Source of the DNA: Anaerolineae bacterium
GTDB lineage: Bacteria > Chloroflexota > Anaerolineae > 4572-78 > J111
Assembly: GCA_022071955.1 (NCBI GenBank)
Contig: JAJVIM010000004.1
Span: 461,970 to 525,969 of the forward strand
Length of the DNA stretch: 64,000 nt
Reading direction: 5' to 3'
Shown: one piece after another, positions 16,055 to 24,704 of the stretch
Layout: each line of letters begins with the position of its first letter
Numbering within the stretch: position 1 is the first letter of the stretch
Notes under the pieces: generated by a model
Database searches by the model: none
Seen by the model: the letters and a program-made list of their open reading frames with translations, nothing else
Told to the model about the DNA's origin: nothing
Made by a program: the position numbers and the translations under genes

Positions 16055-16861
16055 TTAGTACAACCCACCCAGATTAGCCGCGCTGGATACCGTGAGTGAG
16101 AAGAAGATGATCCGCCCGGCAAATTCGCCGATGAGCAGCAACGCCGGCAGCCAGAGCGGGATGCGCTTTTGCCAGGCCAGCACGGCCAGCGGCAGAGCCA
16201 GCCCCACCACTATTCTCGTCCAGTACAGCGGCGAAGCCAGATGCAGTTGGCCGGTCAGTTGCATCACTTTGCCGCCCGACAGCCACACCCCCGGCACTAC
16301 CAAATAGACTACCAACGCCGTAACCAGGCCGATGGCCAGCACGATGACCAGTGTCTGCTGCCGGTCGGCCGGCACAAAATAACTGGCCAGCGCCGCGCCC
16401 AAAATAACGGCCGTCAGCCCAAAGAAAACCAGCGGCAGGTAATTGTCGATGGCGGGCATGCTCGGCGGGGCATACGTCATCGACATAGCAACCAGCGCCA
16501 GCAGCCCGGCCACCGCGGTGGCCGTAATTAACCATTTGCCGGCTGCGTTTTTAACCAGCCCCACCAGCGTAACCAGCACCAGCGCGCCAAAAATACCCAC
16601 CAACAAAATCTCGCGGCTGAGCCAGGCCGTGCCCAGATTGGTGATCATCCGTACCGCGCCGAGCGGGTGCCCCAGGTGAAAAAACGAGGCCAGCACGCCC
16701 GCCCCCAGCAGCGACAGCACGGCAATCCACTCAAAGCGCAGTTTGCTTTCGGTTGGCCCGCCGGCCAGCGCCCATTGCTGAGCGGCGCTGATCAACACCA
16801 GCCCGATGGCCGTTTGGGTGAATACGGTAAACAAAACCAGTGGCAGTTCTTGGAGATCCAT
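16055..16861 (-). CDS. DmsC-type membrane anchor subunit
   Basis: 268 residues, about eight hydrophobic segments, with the DmsC hallmarks QTAIGLVLISAA and FHLGHPLGAVRMI plus GTAWLSREI. The subunit anchors a molybdoenzyme to the membrane and oxidises quinol to feed electrons to the FeS subunit. ATG 16861 overlaps the preceding stop as TGATG and has AGGAGG upstream. Last of the tightly packed chaperone-A-B-C cluster. The physiological oxidant (DMSO, TMAO, tetrathionate or other) cannot be told from the anchor. Confidence 0.9.
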   Translation of the reverse strand: MDLQELPLVLFTVFTQTAIGLVLISAAQQWALAGGPTESKLRFEWIAVLSLLGAGVLASFFHLGHPLGAVRMITNLGTAWLSREILLVGIFGALVLVTLVGLVKNAAGKWLITATAVAGLLALVAMSMTYAPPSMPAIDNYLPLVFFGLTAVILGAALASYFVPADRQQTLVIVLAIGLVTALVVYLVVPGVWLSGGKVMQLTGQLHLASPLYWTRIVVGLALPLAVLAWQKRIPLWLPALLLIGEFAGRIIFFSLTVSSAANLGGLY

Positions 16862-17424
16862 CACACATTCCTCCTGACAACTTTTGGCTGCTTGGGCAGC
16901 TTAAATCGAATTGATGGGTTGATGTCTGGCCGCTGCGGAAAGCCCGGCGGAAACTGTACGGCATCGGGGTTGTCAAACGTAGCCAGATCGATGAGTTGCA
17001 GCGCGCCGGTGGGGCAACTTTGCACGCAAGCCGGCTGCAACCCCGCATCGAGGCGCTGGTAGCACAGGCTGCACTTTTCGGCCTTTTTGGTGGCCTCGTT
17101 GTAACGCGGCGCGCCAAACGGGCACGAGCGCACGCAGTTGCCGCAACCAATGCAGGCTTCTACGTTATGCACCACAATGCCGTCGTCCCGCTTGGTGAAT
17201 GCGCCCACCGGGCAATCTTCAAGGCAGCAGGGGTGCTCGCAGTGGTTGCAGGCCAGCGAGTAAAAAGCCCGTTCGCGGTGGGGATAAAATTCTTCCGACA
17301 GCGGGTAAATCTGCCGCCAAACCACGCCCGGTTCCTGGTGATATTGATTTTTGCAGGCCATGCCGCAGGTGGCGCAGCCAATACACAAACTCGCGTCGAC
17401 AAAAAATCCAAGTTGCGTTGCCAT
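16861..17424 (-). CDS. DmsB-type four-cluster ferredoxin subunit
   Basis: 187 residues with four Cys clusters for [4Fe-4S] centres: CIGCATCGMAC, CNHCEHPCCLEDCP, CIGCGNCVRSCP, and CSLCYQRLDAGLQPAC followed by CPTGAL. This is the electron-transfer subunit between the quinol-oxidising anchor and the molybdenum subunit. It starts 9 bp after the catalytic gene and overlaps the anchor gene. Length and cluster order match the DmsB family. Confidence 0.95.
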   Translation of the reverse strand: MATQLGFFVDASLCIGCATCGMACKNQYHQEPGVVWRQIYPLSEEFYPHRERAFYSLACNHCEHPCCLEDCPVGAFTKRDDGIVVHNVEACIGCGNCVRSCPFGAPRYNEATKKAEKCSLCYQRLDAGLQPACVQSCPTGALQLIDLATFDNPDAVQFPPGFPQRPDINPSIRFKLPKQPKVVRRNV

Positions 17425-17433
17425 GTCGTCCTC

Positions 17434-19743
17434 CTAAACTTTCTCGATGTCCGCGAACTGGTCGTGCAGGGCCACACCCGGCGAGCCGGTTTTGTACTTG
17501 CCCATATCCGACGACGTATCATCGACCAGATTATTCACGTTGAATTTGTTGTTTTTGCCAAACCAGTTTTCGTATACCAGCAGCGAGTCGGCCGGCACGT
17601 TGTTGGTCAGCTTAACTTTGATGGTCAGTTCGCCAACCTGGTTGAACAACCGTACTGTGTCGCCCTCGCCAATGCCTTTTTGCCGGGCCAGTTTGGGATT
17701 AACGTACAGGAACGGCTCCGGGTTGTAATCGTGCATCCAGTCGACGTTTTGGAACTGGGAGTGAATTGAGTATTTATCGTGCGGCGTGAGCAGCCGGTAG
17801 GGCGCGTAGGCGTCGCGGCCCGGCTTGAATTTGGGGATGTCAAAGTGGCCGTGCTCGGCCGCCAGTTCCGATTTGAACTCGTATTTTTGGGACGGCGTGG
17901 CAAACGCGCCATCGGCCCACGGGGTTAACCCGGCGTTGGCCTTGCGCGGCCCGTCGCGCAGATCTTCCCACGATTTGATGCCGAACAGGGTGTAAATGCC
18001 GTCGTTAAATTCCTTTTCCATCCACTCTTTGGTATCGATATTTTCCGGGAAGGTGCAGGAGCCGGGCTGTTTGCTGTTCAGTTTGGCCGATAGCGCCGAG
18101 GCAATCTCGATGTCCGATTTGGCTTCAAACAGCGGCTTGATGGCCTGTTCGTTGATGCCCAGCCAGTAGTGCCAGTAGCTCACGTTGACGGTCCAGTCCT
18201 CAAACAGGGTGGTGGTGGGCAAAATGATGTCGGCCAGTTCGGCGGTTTGGGTAAAGAATTGATCGACCACGACCACCATTTCCAGTTTTTCAAAGGCCTT
18301 CTCAATTTTGTTGCGGTCAAAATCCTGGCTGAGCACATTTTTGTTGGCCGCCCACAGCAGCCGAATGGGCGGATCGTTGGTATCCAGAATCACCTGCCCA
18401 ATTTTGTTGATGTTAACAGCGCGGTCGGTGTAGCTGGCTTCGGTGGCGGCCTGGCCGGTGTCGAATTCGCCTTTTGGCCCGCTTTCGCCCACAAAGCCCA
18501 CCGAGCCTTCCGGCGGCGATTGGACCATCGCGTGGTAATTAAAGCCCCAGGTGTACAGATGGCCGTAGCGCGCGCCGCCGCCCACTTTGCCCATGTTGCC
18601 GGTCATCGCCACCAGCGCGTCGATGGCCCGCACGTTGTTGCCGCCGTTGATGTGGCGCTGCATCCCGTAGCCAATCCAGATGGTGGCCGGGTCGGCGGCG
18701 GCAAATTCAGACATCACCCGGGTAAACACCTCCACCGGGATGCCGCTTTGCTCGGCGGCCCAGTCCAGCGTTACATTTTCTTTGATGTAGGCTTCGTACT
18801 CGGCAAAACCAACGCTGTTGTTTTTGATCCAGTCGCGGTCAACCAGATTGTTGTCCAGCAGGTAGCGGGCCATGCCCAACGCCAGCGCGCCATCACTGCT
18901 GGGTTTGATTTCCCAGTATTCGTCGGCTTTGGCCGCGGTTTGGGTAAAAACCGGATCGATGACCACCACTTTGGCCCCGCGTCGCTGGGCCTCGGTCACA
19001 AATTTCATCGAGTGGACCGAACAATGGGCCGGGTTAGCGCCCCAAATGATGATGTATTTGCTGTTGACCATATCTTCGGGGTCGTTGCACCACATGCTGC
19101 CCATATCGTAATTCTGGGCGTCGATGCCGGCCGGCCAGCAGGGCGTGCCCACAAAGCGGGTGGTGTAACCCAGCGACGACATCATCCCTTCTACGCCGTA
19201 ATGGGTAATACCAAAATTGCCGGAGTATTTGGTCAGCGCCATCCCCAGCAGCGAGCCATCTTTTTCTTTGATTTCCAGTATTTTGTCGCTGATAATGTCC
19301 AGCGCTTCATCCCAACTGATCCGCTCCCAGTTGCCGGAGCCGCGGCCAACCTGGCGCATGGGGTATTTAACGCGGTCCGGGCTGTACACCCGGCGGGGAT
19401 AGGCGTAACCTTTAACACACAGGCCGCCGTTGGTAAAGGTTGATTCCGGCGCGCCTTCAATAAATTGCAACACGCCATCTTTTACATAGCTCACAATACT
19501 GCACGTATCGTAGCAGTTGCGCGGGCAGGCGTTGCGGAAGGTTTGGTAGGCATCCTTCCCCTGAAAAACGGTCGGCCCAAAAATTTCTTCGGCGATGGAG
19601 CTGCGCGGCACCAGCATCCCGCCGGGCAGGGCCGCCAGCGCCCCGGCCGCCAGCAGCGCTTTTAAAAAGTTGCGGCGGGTAAAGGGGCAGGCCAGCGCCT
19701 GCTCAACCTGATTGGATGTCCACTGCTTGCTGTGATCCTTCAT
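17434..19743 (-). CDS. Molybdopterin oxidoreductase, DMSO-reductase family catalytic subunit
   Basis: 769 residues. A twin-arginine signal (TRRNFLK, Arg23-Arg24) with a hydrophobic stretch ALLAAGALAALPGG indicates export of the folded enzyme. A [4Fe-4S] site is formed by Cys73, Cys77, Cys81 and Cys109. The molybdopterin domains follow (IWGANPAHCSVHSMKF, VVIDPVFTQTAAKADE, IGYGMQRHINGGNNVRAID, ILPTTTLFEDWT). I could not assign the molybdenum ligand with certainty, so the substrate stays open; DMSO/TMAO, polysulfide or tetrathionate-type reductases share this plan. Cotranscribed with its chaperone (4-base overlap) and with FeS and anchor subunits. Confidence 0.93.
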   Translation of the reverse strand: MKDHSKQWTSNQVEQALACPFTRRNFLKALLAAGALAALPGGMLVPRSSIAEEIFGPTVFQGKDAYQTFRNACPRNCYDTCSIVSYVKDGVLQFIEGAPESTFTNGGLCVKGYAYPRRVYSPDRVKYPMRQVGRGSGNWERISWDEALDIISDKILEIKEKDGSLLGMALTKYSGNFGITHYGVEGMMSSLGYTTRFVGTPCWPAGIDAQNYDMGSMWCNDPEDMVNSKYIIIWGANPAHCSVHSMKFVTEAQRRGAKVVVIDPVFTQTAAKADEYWEIKPSSDGALALGMARYLLDNNLVDRDWIKNNSVGFAEYEAYIKENVTLDWAAEQSGIPVEVFTRVMSEFAAADPATIWIGYGMQRHINGGNNVRAIDALVAMTGNMGKVGGGARYGHLYTWGFNYHAMVQSPPEGSVGFVGESGPKGEFDTGQAATEASYTDRAVNINKIGQVILDTNDPPIRLLWAANKNVLSQDFDRNKIEKAFEKLEMVVVVDQFFTQTAELADIILPTTTLFEDWTVNVSYWHYWLGINEQAIKPLFEAKSDIEIASALSAKLNSKQPGSCTFPENIDTKEWMEKEFNDGIYTLFGIKSWEDLRDGPRKANAGLTPWADGAFATPSQKYEFKSELAAEHGHFDIPKFKPGRDAYAPYRLLTPHDKYSIHSQFQNVDWMHDYNPEPFLYVNPKLARQKGIGEGDTVRLFNQVGELTIKVKLTNNVPADSLLVYENWFGKNNKFNVNNLVDDTSSDMGKYKTGSPGVALHDQFADIEKV

Positions 19744-20336
19744 ACTTTTTCCTCCTGATATTGCTCAATTAGTGAGACGTGTGACAGACGGTTGGTTGAC
19801 AACTCGTGGGTGAGCCAGGCGGCGAGGCAATCAACCACAAAATTGATGGCTGCCGGCACGGCCGCGGCTGTTTTTACGCGCCGGGCAAATCGGGGCAGCC
19901 AGATGTTCAGATGACGGGTAAGAAAGTAGTTCAGCAGGGCGTGAAGTTCATGGGATTGAACCTGCTGCGCAGCAACCCGCAACTGGCGGTAGGCGTCCAG
20001 TTCAAACCCAATGTGATCTTCGGGGATAACATTTTTCCACGGGGATTCCAGCCCAACCAGTTGGTAAATCTGGCGGACGTGCAGCGTGCTTTGGCCCATT
20101 AACTGCGGTTCCGGTTCCAGATACACCGAGGCAAATGGCGGCGCGAGCGGCGCTTTGGGGCCAACAAACAAACGGTTGAAGCCAAATTCAACCGCTTGCC
20201 AATCGGTGACGGCTGGCGCCGGTTGGCTCACCCAATCGGCCAGGTAAGTGTAGGCGGCAGCCAGTTCGGCGGCGTTGCGGGCCACAAAAAAATCGCGCAT
20301 TGCCTTGAGCTGGGCAATGGTTTGAGGATCGGTCAT
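19740..20336 (-). CDS. TorD/DmsD-family molybdoenzyme chaperone
   Basis: 198 residues, all-helical. The TorD-family motif PEDHIGFELD is present near the middle. These chaperones bind the twin-arginine signal and keep the apoenzyme ready for cofactor insertion. It is first in the operon, ATGA-overlapping the catalytic subunit gene, which is the usual coupling. It may also govern when the partner enzyme is made. Confidence 0.9.
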   Translation of the reverse strand: MTDPQTIAQLKAMRDFFVARNAAELAAAYTYLADWVSQPAPAVTDWQAVEFGFNRLFVGPKAPLAPPFASVYLEPEPQLMGQSTLHVRQIYQLVGLESPWKNVIPEDHIGFELDAYRQLRVAAQQVQSHELHALLNYFLTRHLNIWLPRFARRVKTAAAVPAAINFVVDCLAAWLTHELSTNRLSHVSLIEQYQEEKV

Positions 20337-20469
20337 TGAATACCTCGCTTCGTGATGATGGGCGCAGCGCGGGGTGCGCCGGTACGGTTAGCTATATGTG
20401 AATTCTATCACGAAGCGGATGAAAAAATCATCAGTGTAGCGCGGAAGTCATGTCATCAAAATGATGATA

Positions 20470-20490
20470 TTACGGGCTAAAACCCGGTAA
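20470..20490 (-). terminator. Possible terminator of the two-component operon
   Basis: Short hairpin TTACGGG / CCCGGTAA with one bulge, 14 bp past the response-regulator stop; on the minus strand it is followed by a moderately T-rich stretch. The remaining 20337-20503 spacer must also hold the promoter of the chaperone-A-B-C operon, but no convincing -35/-10 pair was found. Confidence 0.35.
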
Positions 20491-20503
20491 TTTGATGAGG
20501 GGG

Positions 20504-21154
20504 TTATTCGTCGAGCGAGGCAATACCTTCGCGTAGGGCGTACAGCACAGCCTGGGTTCGGTTGGCAAGATTGAGCTTGGTGAGGATGTTGGTAACGTGG
20601 CTGCGCACCGTGGGCAAACTGATCACCAGTTGAGCAGCGATGTCGTGGTTGTCCAGCCCGCGGGCAACCAGTTTGAGCACTTCCAGCTCACGGTCGGTCA
20701 GCAGGGAGCCGGCGGCGGCAGGCGGGGTTTGTTCGTGCAGCATTTTACGGGCGATGGCCGGGTGGAGCGCCAGTTGGCCGTGGTACACGTCACGGATGGC
20801 GCGGATCAATTCCTGCGGCGAAGAGTCTTTGAGCAGGCAACCCAGCGCGCCGGCATCGAGCGCGGCAAAAATTTTGCGGTCTTCGGTAAAACTGGTCAGA
20901 ATCAGAATTTTGGTCTGGGGGTTGGCCTGCCTGATTTCCTGGATGGCCTCCAGCCCGTTTTTTCGCGGCATTTCCAGATCCATCAAAATTACGTCGGGCT
21001 GAAGCGCTGCGGCCTGAAGCACGGCCTCAAAACCGTCTTCAGCTTCGCCGGCTACTTCAAACCCCGGCTTAAACGAGAGCAGGCCGCGCAACCCCTCGCG
21101 CACCACCGGATGATCATCGGCAATAAGTACCCGAATATTGGCCGCGCCGGTCAT
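20504..21154 (-). CDS. NarL/FixJ-type response regulator
   Basis: 216 residues from ATG 21154, which overlaps the sensor stop as ATGA. Receiver domain with acidic pocket (IADDHP), phospho-acceptor in ILMDLEMP and conserved Lys in CLLKDSS; C-terminal LuxR HTH (LTDRELEVLKLVARGLDNHDIA to VRSHVTNILTKL). DNA-binding output partner of the preceding kinase. Being next to the molybdoenzyme operon, it may switch that respiratory system, but no binding site can be shown. Confidence 0.95.
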   Translation of the reverse strand: MTGAANIRVLIADDHPVVREGLRGLLSFKPGFEVAGEAEDGFEAVLQAAALQPDVILMDLEMPRKNGLEAIQEIRQANPQTKILILTSFTEDRKIFAALDAGALGCLLKDSSPQELIRAIRDVYHGQLALHPAIARKMLHEQTPPAAAGSLLTDRELEVLKLVARGLDNHDIAAQLVISLPTVRSHVTNILTKLNLANRTQAVLYALREGIASLDE

Positions 21155-22665
21155 GCCGAAACCTCCGCCACGGGAATGGCTGGCTGCCACAGGCGGGCCG
21201 GCTGGCCGGTCGTCGGCGGGATTTTTACGCGCACCACGGTTCCGTGCCCGGGCATCGAGTCCAGCTCCAGCGTGCCGCCGAGCCGTTCGGCGCGGGTGCG
21301 CATGCTGGCCAGCCCCAGCCGGCCCGCCTGTCCGGCCGTAGCCGGATAAAAGCCGGCCCCGTCATCGGCAACTTCCAGCAGCACGGTGTGGTCATCGGCC
21401 TGCACCCGTACCCGTACGGTTTTGGCTTCGGCGTGTTTGAGTGCGTTATTGAGCGCCTCCTGAGCAATGCGATAGAGACATTCTTCCACGTGAGTGGGCA
21501 GGTTTACCGACACCTCAGCCTGCAAGTGAGCGTCAACCCCTACTCGCTGTTCCACGGCGGCCAACCGGCTTTTGAGCGCCCCCACCAGCCCATCCTGTTC
21601 CAACGCCGATGGGCGCAGTTCGTACAGCAGCAGCCGCATTTCGCGCAGCGCCTGTTGCGCAATTTCACCAATGCGCGCCATCCGTTCCTGGGCCGGCTCA
21701 ATTTCACCGGCCTCCAGCAGCCCGCCGCCCCACTCGGCAAACAGGCTCAGGCTGTACAGCGATTGGGTCACCGAGTCGTGCAGTTCGCGGGCCAGCCGTT
21801 CCCGCTCTTCCATAATGGCGGCCCGTTTGCTCTCGGTCAGGTCGTTGAGCAACACCACCACGCCGCTGAACTTCTCGCTGATATCGAGCATTCGCTCCAG
21901 TTTAACATCAAAATAGCGCAGCCCTTTGGCCGTATTTAACGTTTTTTCAACATTGAGGGTAGCTGTTTTGCCTGCGGAAAATGCCGCCAGTTCGTCGGCC
22001 AGCCACGGCAGCGACGGGGTAGCGTATTGCGGATCGTAATAAATATCGCCGGGCACGGCCGCGCCGATGAGCAATTTGGCCGCGGCGTGATTCATATTGG
22101 TCACCCGGTTCTGGCTGTCGAGCAAAATCACCGGGTCGTGCAGGCTTTCAAAAATGGTCAGATATTTATTTTTCTCGTTGGCCAGCAGCCGGTTGCTGGT
22201 TTGGAGTTCTCGCAGCCGTTCGTTGGTAGTGGAAACGGACCACTCGGTGCACAGCCCCAACTCAATGCGGTCAAAACAGCGTTCCACAAAATGACGGTAT
22301 TCCTCTCGCATCGCCGGGTCAAAATCGGCCCGCAAAATCAGGTCGATGTAGCACTGGCGGTAATATTTGAAGAGGCTCAAAAACATTCCCAGCGTGAGGC
22401 CGCGCGAGCGATGTTTTTGCGCCTCTTCAATGCCAAACGAGGCAATCGGGTCGACGGCGTAATTTTCGTCCGGGCTGAGTTCCAGCCCAGTAGGATAGGT
22501 TTCTGCGGCGGTCAAAATTGTTTGAGAAAGATTGTCGATGGAAATACGCCACGCTTCGGCCAGAGTCGAGGTGTATTTTACGTAGTCTCGCGCCTTGGCA
22601 TACTCCAAAATTCGGTGCATCAGCCAATCTTCGTTATCCATAATGAGTTGCCGCAGTTGTTTCAT
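21151..22665 (-). CDS. NarX/LiaS-type (HisKA_3) PAS sensor histidine kinase
   Basis: 504 residues from ATG 22665. N-terminal helical region of about 150 residues (SRGLTLGMFLSLFKYYRQCY) of unrecognised function, a PAS domain (IFESLHDPVILLDSQNRVTNM), then the HisKA_3 dimerisation domain with the phospho-acceptor in RLARELHDSVTQ and an HATPase with EALNNALKHAEA and ADDGAGF. There are no membrane spans, so it senses a cytoplasmic signal. Paired with the response regulator by a 4-base overlap. Confidence 0.94.
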   Translation of the reverse strand: MKQLRQLIMDNEDWLMHRILEYAKARDYVKYTSTLAEAWRISIDNLSQTILTAAETYPTGLELSPDENYAVDPIASFGIEEAQKHRSRGLTLGMFLSLFKYYRQCYIDLILRADFDPAMREEYRHFVERCFDRIELGLCTEWSVSTTNERLRELQTSNRLLANEKNKYLTIFESLHDPVILLDSQNRVTNMNHAAAKLLIGAAVPGDIYYDPQYATPSLPWLADELAAFSAGKTATLNVEKTLNTAKGLRYFDVKLERMLDISEKFSGVVVLLNDLTESKRAAIMEERERLARELHDSVTQSLYSLSLFAEWGGGLLEAGEIEPAQERMARIGEIAQQALREMRLLLYELRPSALEQDGLVGALKSRLAAVEQRVGVDAHLQAEVSVNLPTHVEECLYRIAQEALNNALKHAEAKTVRVRVQADDHTVLLEVADDGAGFYPATAGQAGRLGLASMRTRAERLGGTLELDSMPGHGTVVRVKIPPTTGQPARLWQPAIPVAEVSA

Positions 22666-22736
22666 CACAAGCCTACCTTATTGAACTATCAGATCCAACA
22701 ATATTTTAGGTTATATTTTCAAATCTGACCAAATAA

Positions 22737-22774
22737 TACGGCTGCATCCGTAGTATTTTATGGATGCAGCCGTA
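22737..22774 (-). terminator. Rho-independent terminator of the 11-gene operon
   Basis: Perfect 13-bp stem TACGGCTGCATCC / GGATGCAGCCGTA, 63 bp past the RraA-like stop; on the minus strand it is followed by TTATTTGG. It closes the long operon that starts at the binding-protein gene and separates it from the sensor kinase gene. Confidence 0.75.
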
Positions 22775-22837
22775 AATTGCACTTATTTCAGCCTTTACCT
22801 AAATGTTATATATTTTGTCACTAAAAGGATTAACGCC

Positions 22838-23548
22838 TTAAGCCCGGCCCCACTTTTCATACGCTTCATCAAATAACATCCCCGCCGCCAGGTCTTCGCG
22901 CATCCCTTGCTCCCGCGCTTCTAAATCTTCGGCCTTGATAAGGGCTTCCATCGCTATCTGCTGGGGAACCACAATAACGCCGTCTGAGCCGCCAATGATC
23001 CAATCGCCCGGGTCTATTCGTACCTGGCTGGTTAAGGTGCCGGGCATAGCAATGGCTTCATTGACAGCCTGAACCCGCCAGCGTCTGAAAGACTCGACGG
23101 GAGATGTGCCTAACGCGCACGCGCTAAAATCCGGAATAATCTCCAGACCGAGCAAATCGCGAATGTAGCTGTCTAGAACAATGCCCTTGGCCCCGGCTTG
23201 TTTCAGGTTCCAACTGGTCATCTCGCCAAACTTGCCGCCAACCGGCTCGCCGCCACATTCAACCACCACCACTGAGCCGGGGAATAGATGCTCTCTGATA
23301 GCTATCATGGTATTTGTATCTTTGCCTTCAAGCGCCAATTCTTCACGGGTGCGCGGATCACGCCCCCCTTTTACCGTAACGGCTTGCCCGGCCAGATGCT
23401 GATGGGGAAAAAGCGGCCTGATGCGTAAATCCAGGCACTGGTTGGGGTAGCCCATTTCATCCAGGGTGTCATACAGGTTGGCAATGCGAATTTTATCCCA
23501 GCGGGCTTGCAATTCAAGGGTTTTATAGTTTCTGTTATTATCAGACAT
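22838..23548 (-). CDS. RraA-like aldolase / decarboxylase family protein
   Basis: 236 residues, somewhat longer than RraA (about 160-210). The family includes 4-hydroxy-4-methyl-2-oxoglutarate aldolase and oxaloacetate decarboxylase; many members are uncharacterised. The active-site signature is present: GGKFGEMTSWNLKQAGAKG followed by VLDSYIRD, and GDWIIGGSDGVIVVP near the end. GAGGAATACC precedes the ATG. Last gene of the operon; a role in a retro-aldol or decarboxylation step of the same pathway is likely, while RNase E regulation is unlikely. Confidence 0.82.
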   Translation of the reverse strand: MSDNNRNYKTLELQARWDKIRIANLYDTLDEMGYPNQCLDLRIRPLFPHQHLAGQAVTVKGGRDPRTREELALEGKDTNTMIAIREHLFPGSVVVVECGGEPVGGKFGEMTSWNLKQAGAKGIVLDSYIRDLLGLEIIPDFSACALGTSPVESFRRWRVQAVNEAIAMPGTLTSQVRIDPGDWIIGGSDGVIVVPQQIAMEALIKAEDLEAREQGMREDLAAGMLFDEAYEKWGRA

Positions 23549-23577
23549 GGTATTCCTCTTTGAGATTTGATAAACAC

Positions 23578-24615
23578 TTACAATAAAAAAGTGGACTCAA
23601 CGGGTATGGCCTCTGCTGCCGAATGATAGGCGGCATAAACTAAAGCCATTGTTTTTAAGGTTTCTGCGCCACTGGTTTCAAACTCGGCGCCGCTTTCCAG
23701 GCAATCGATAAAGTGCTGCTGGGCCGCGATATGGCTTTTTGGCCCGGTATCTGCCGAGAATTGCCACTCCTGATGAGTGGTATCTGTGTAAAGATGCATT
23801 GAACCATCGCAATTTAAGGTCAAAGTTCCCGCGGTTCCGTCAATTTCCAACCGGGGTGAAGCAACACCCGGCTTTTCCTCGGAGTCGTCCAGGCCCGGCA
23901 CGGGCACAGAGGCCCAGCTATGGTTAACTAATGCTGTCAACCCCGGATAACTGAGGGTAAGCAACTGAACATCTTCGCCCACCACATAAGGGCTAACATG
24001 GTGTAACCTGGCAAAAAGGGAGTCCGGTTCGCCAAAAAGGTAGCGGAATGTATCCAAATAATGAGTGCCCATTTCATACACAACCAGGCGCGGCATTTCA
24101 ACAAAATAGCTCTGGCGGTGGTCAAACTCAGGCAAAGTCAGCCGGTTACGCCGGTGGATTCTGGCAAAAAACGGCTGACCGAGCGCGCCCGACTCCAGCA
24201 CTTCTTTGGCCTGACGAAACCATGCCTGCCAGCGGAAATTTTCATTGACCATAAGCGGCACGCTGTTTTGACGGCAATACTCAACCACCTCTTGCGCTTC
24301 GGCCAGGTTTTCACAAAAGGGTTTCTGGCATAACACCGGCAACCCACGTTTGGCTGCCAATTTGGTTAAAGCTGAGTGCGAGTAAGGCCGGGTGCAAATA
24401 TCAACAAAATCCAGGTCAGCCTGGTTCAACATAGTTTCAAAATCATCAAACATTTGTGGAATTTTGAACCGTTCAGCCAGCGGGTCACGCCTTTCCGGGT
24501 GCCGGTCGCACAGAGCCACAATTTCGGCGTTTTCCACGCCGGCCCAGGCTCTGAGCTGGATGTCGCTCCACGCCCCGGCGCCAATCATGCCGCCGCGCCA
24601 AATTTTTTTAGACAT
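23578..24615 (-). CDS. Gfo/Idh/MocA-family dehydrogenase
   Basis: 345 residues. N-terminal NAD(P)-binding fold with GMIGAGAWS, then FVDICTRPYSHSAL and the catalytic-region VLCQKPFCENLAEA, where the usual EKP is QKP; the lysine is retained. The C-terminal half is the Gfo/Idh beta-sheet domain. Substrates in the family are mostly sugars and cyclitols oxidised at one hydroxyl. CGAGGAGATAATT precedes the ATG. Lies between the flavoprotein and RraA-like genes, 29 bp from the latter. Confidence 0.88.
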   Translation of the reverse strand: MSKKIWRGGMIGAGAWSDIQLRAWAGVENAEIVALCDRHPERRDPLAERFKIPQMFDDFETMLNQADLDFVDICTRPYSHSALTKLAAKRGLPVLCQKPFCENLAEAQEVVEYCRQNSVPLMVNENFRWQAWFRQAKEVLESGALGQPFFARIHRRNRLTLPEFDHRQSYFVEMPRLVVYEMGTHYLDTFRYLFGEPDSLFARLHHVSPYVVGEDVQLLTLSYPGLTALVNHSWASVPVPGLDDSEEKPGVASPRLEIDGTAGTLTLNCDGSMHLYTDTTHQEWQFSADTGPKSHIAAQQHFIDCLESGAEFETSGAETLKTMALVYAAYHSAAEAIPVESTFLL

Positions 24616-24704
24616 TTTAATTATCTCCTCGCGTAAAATTGGGGGTCAGGGTGATTGCAAGCAGGTCATCCTGAGCAAAGTAACATGCCCTGACCGGAAA
24701 ACAG

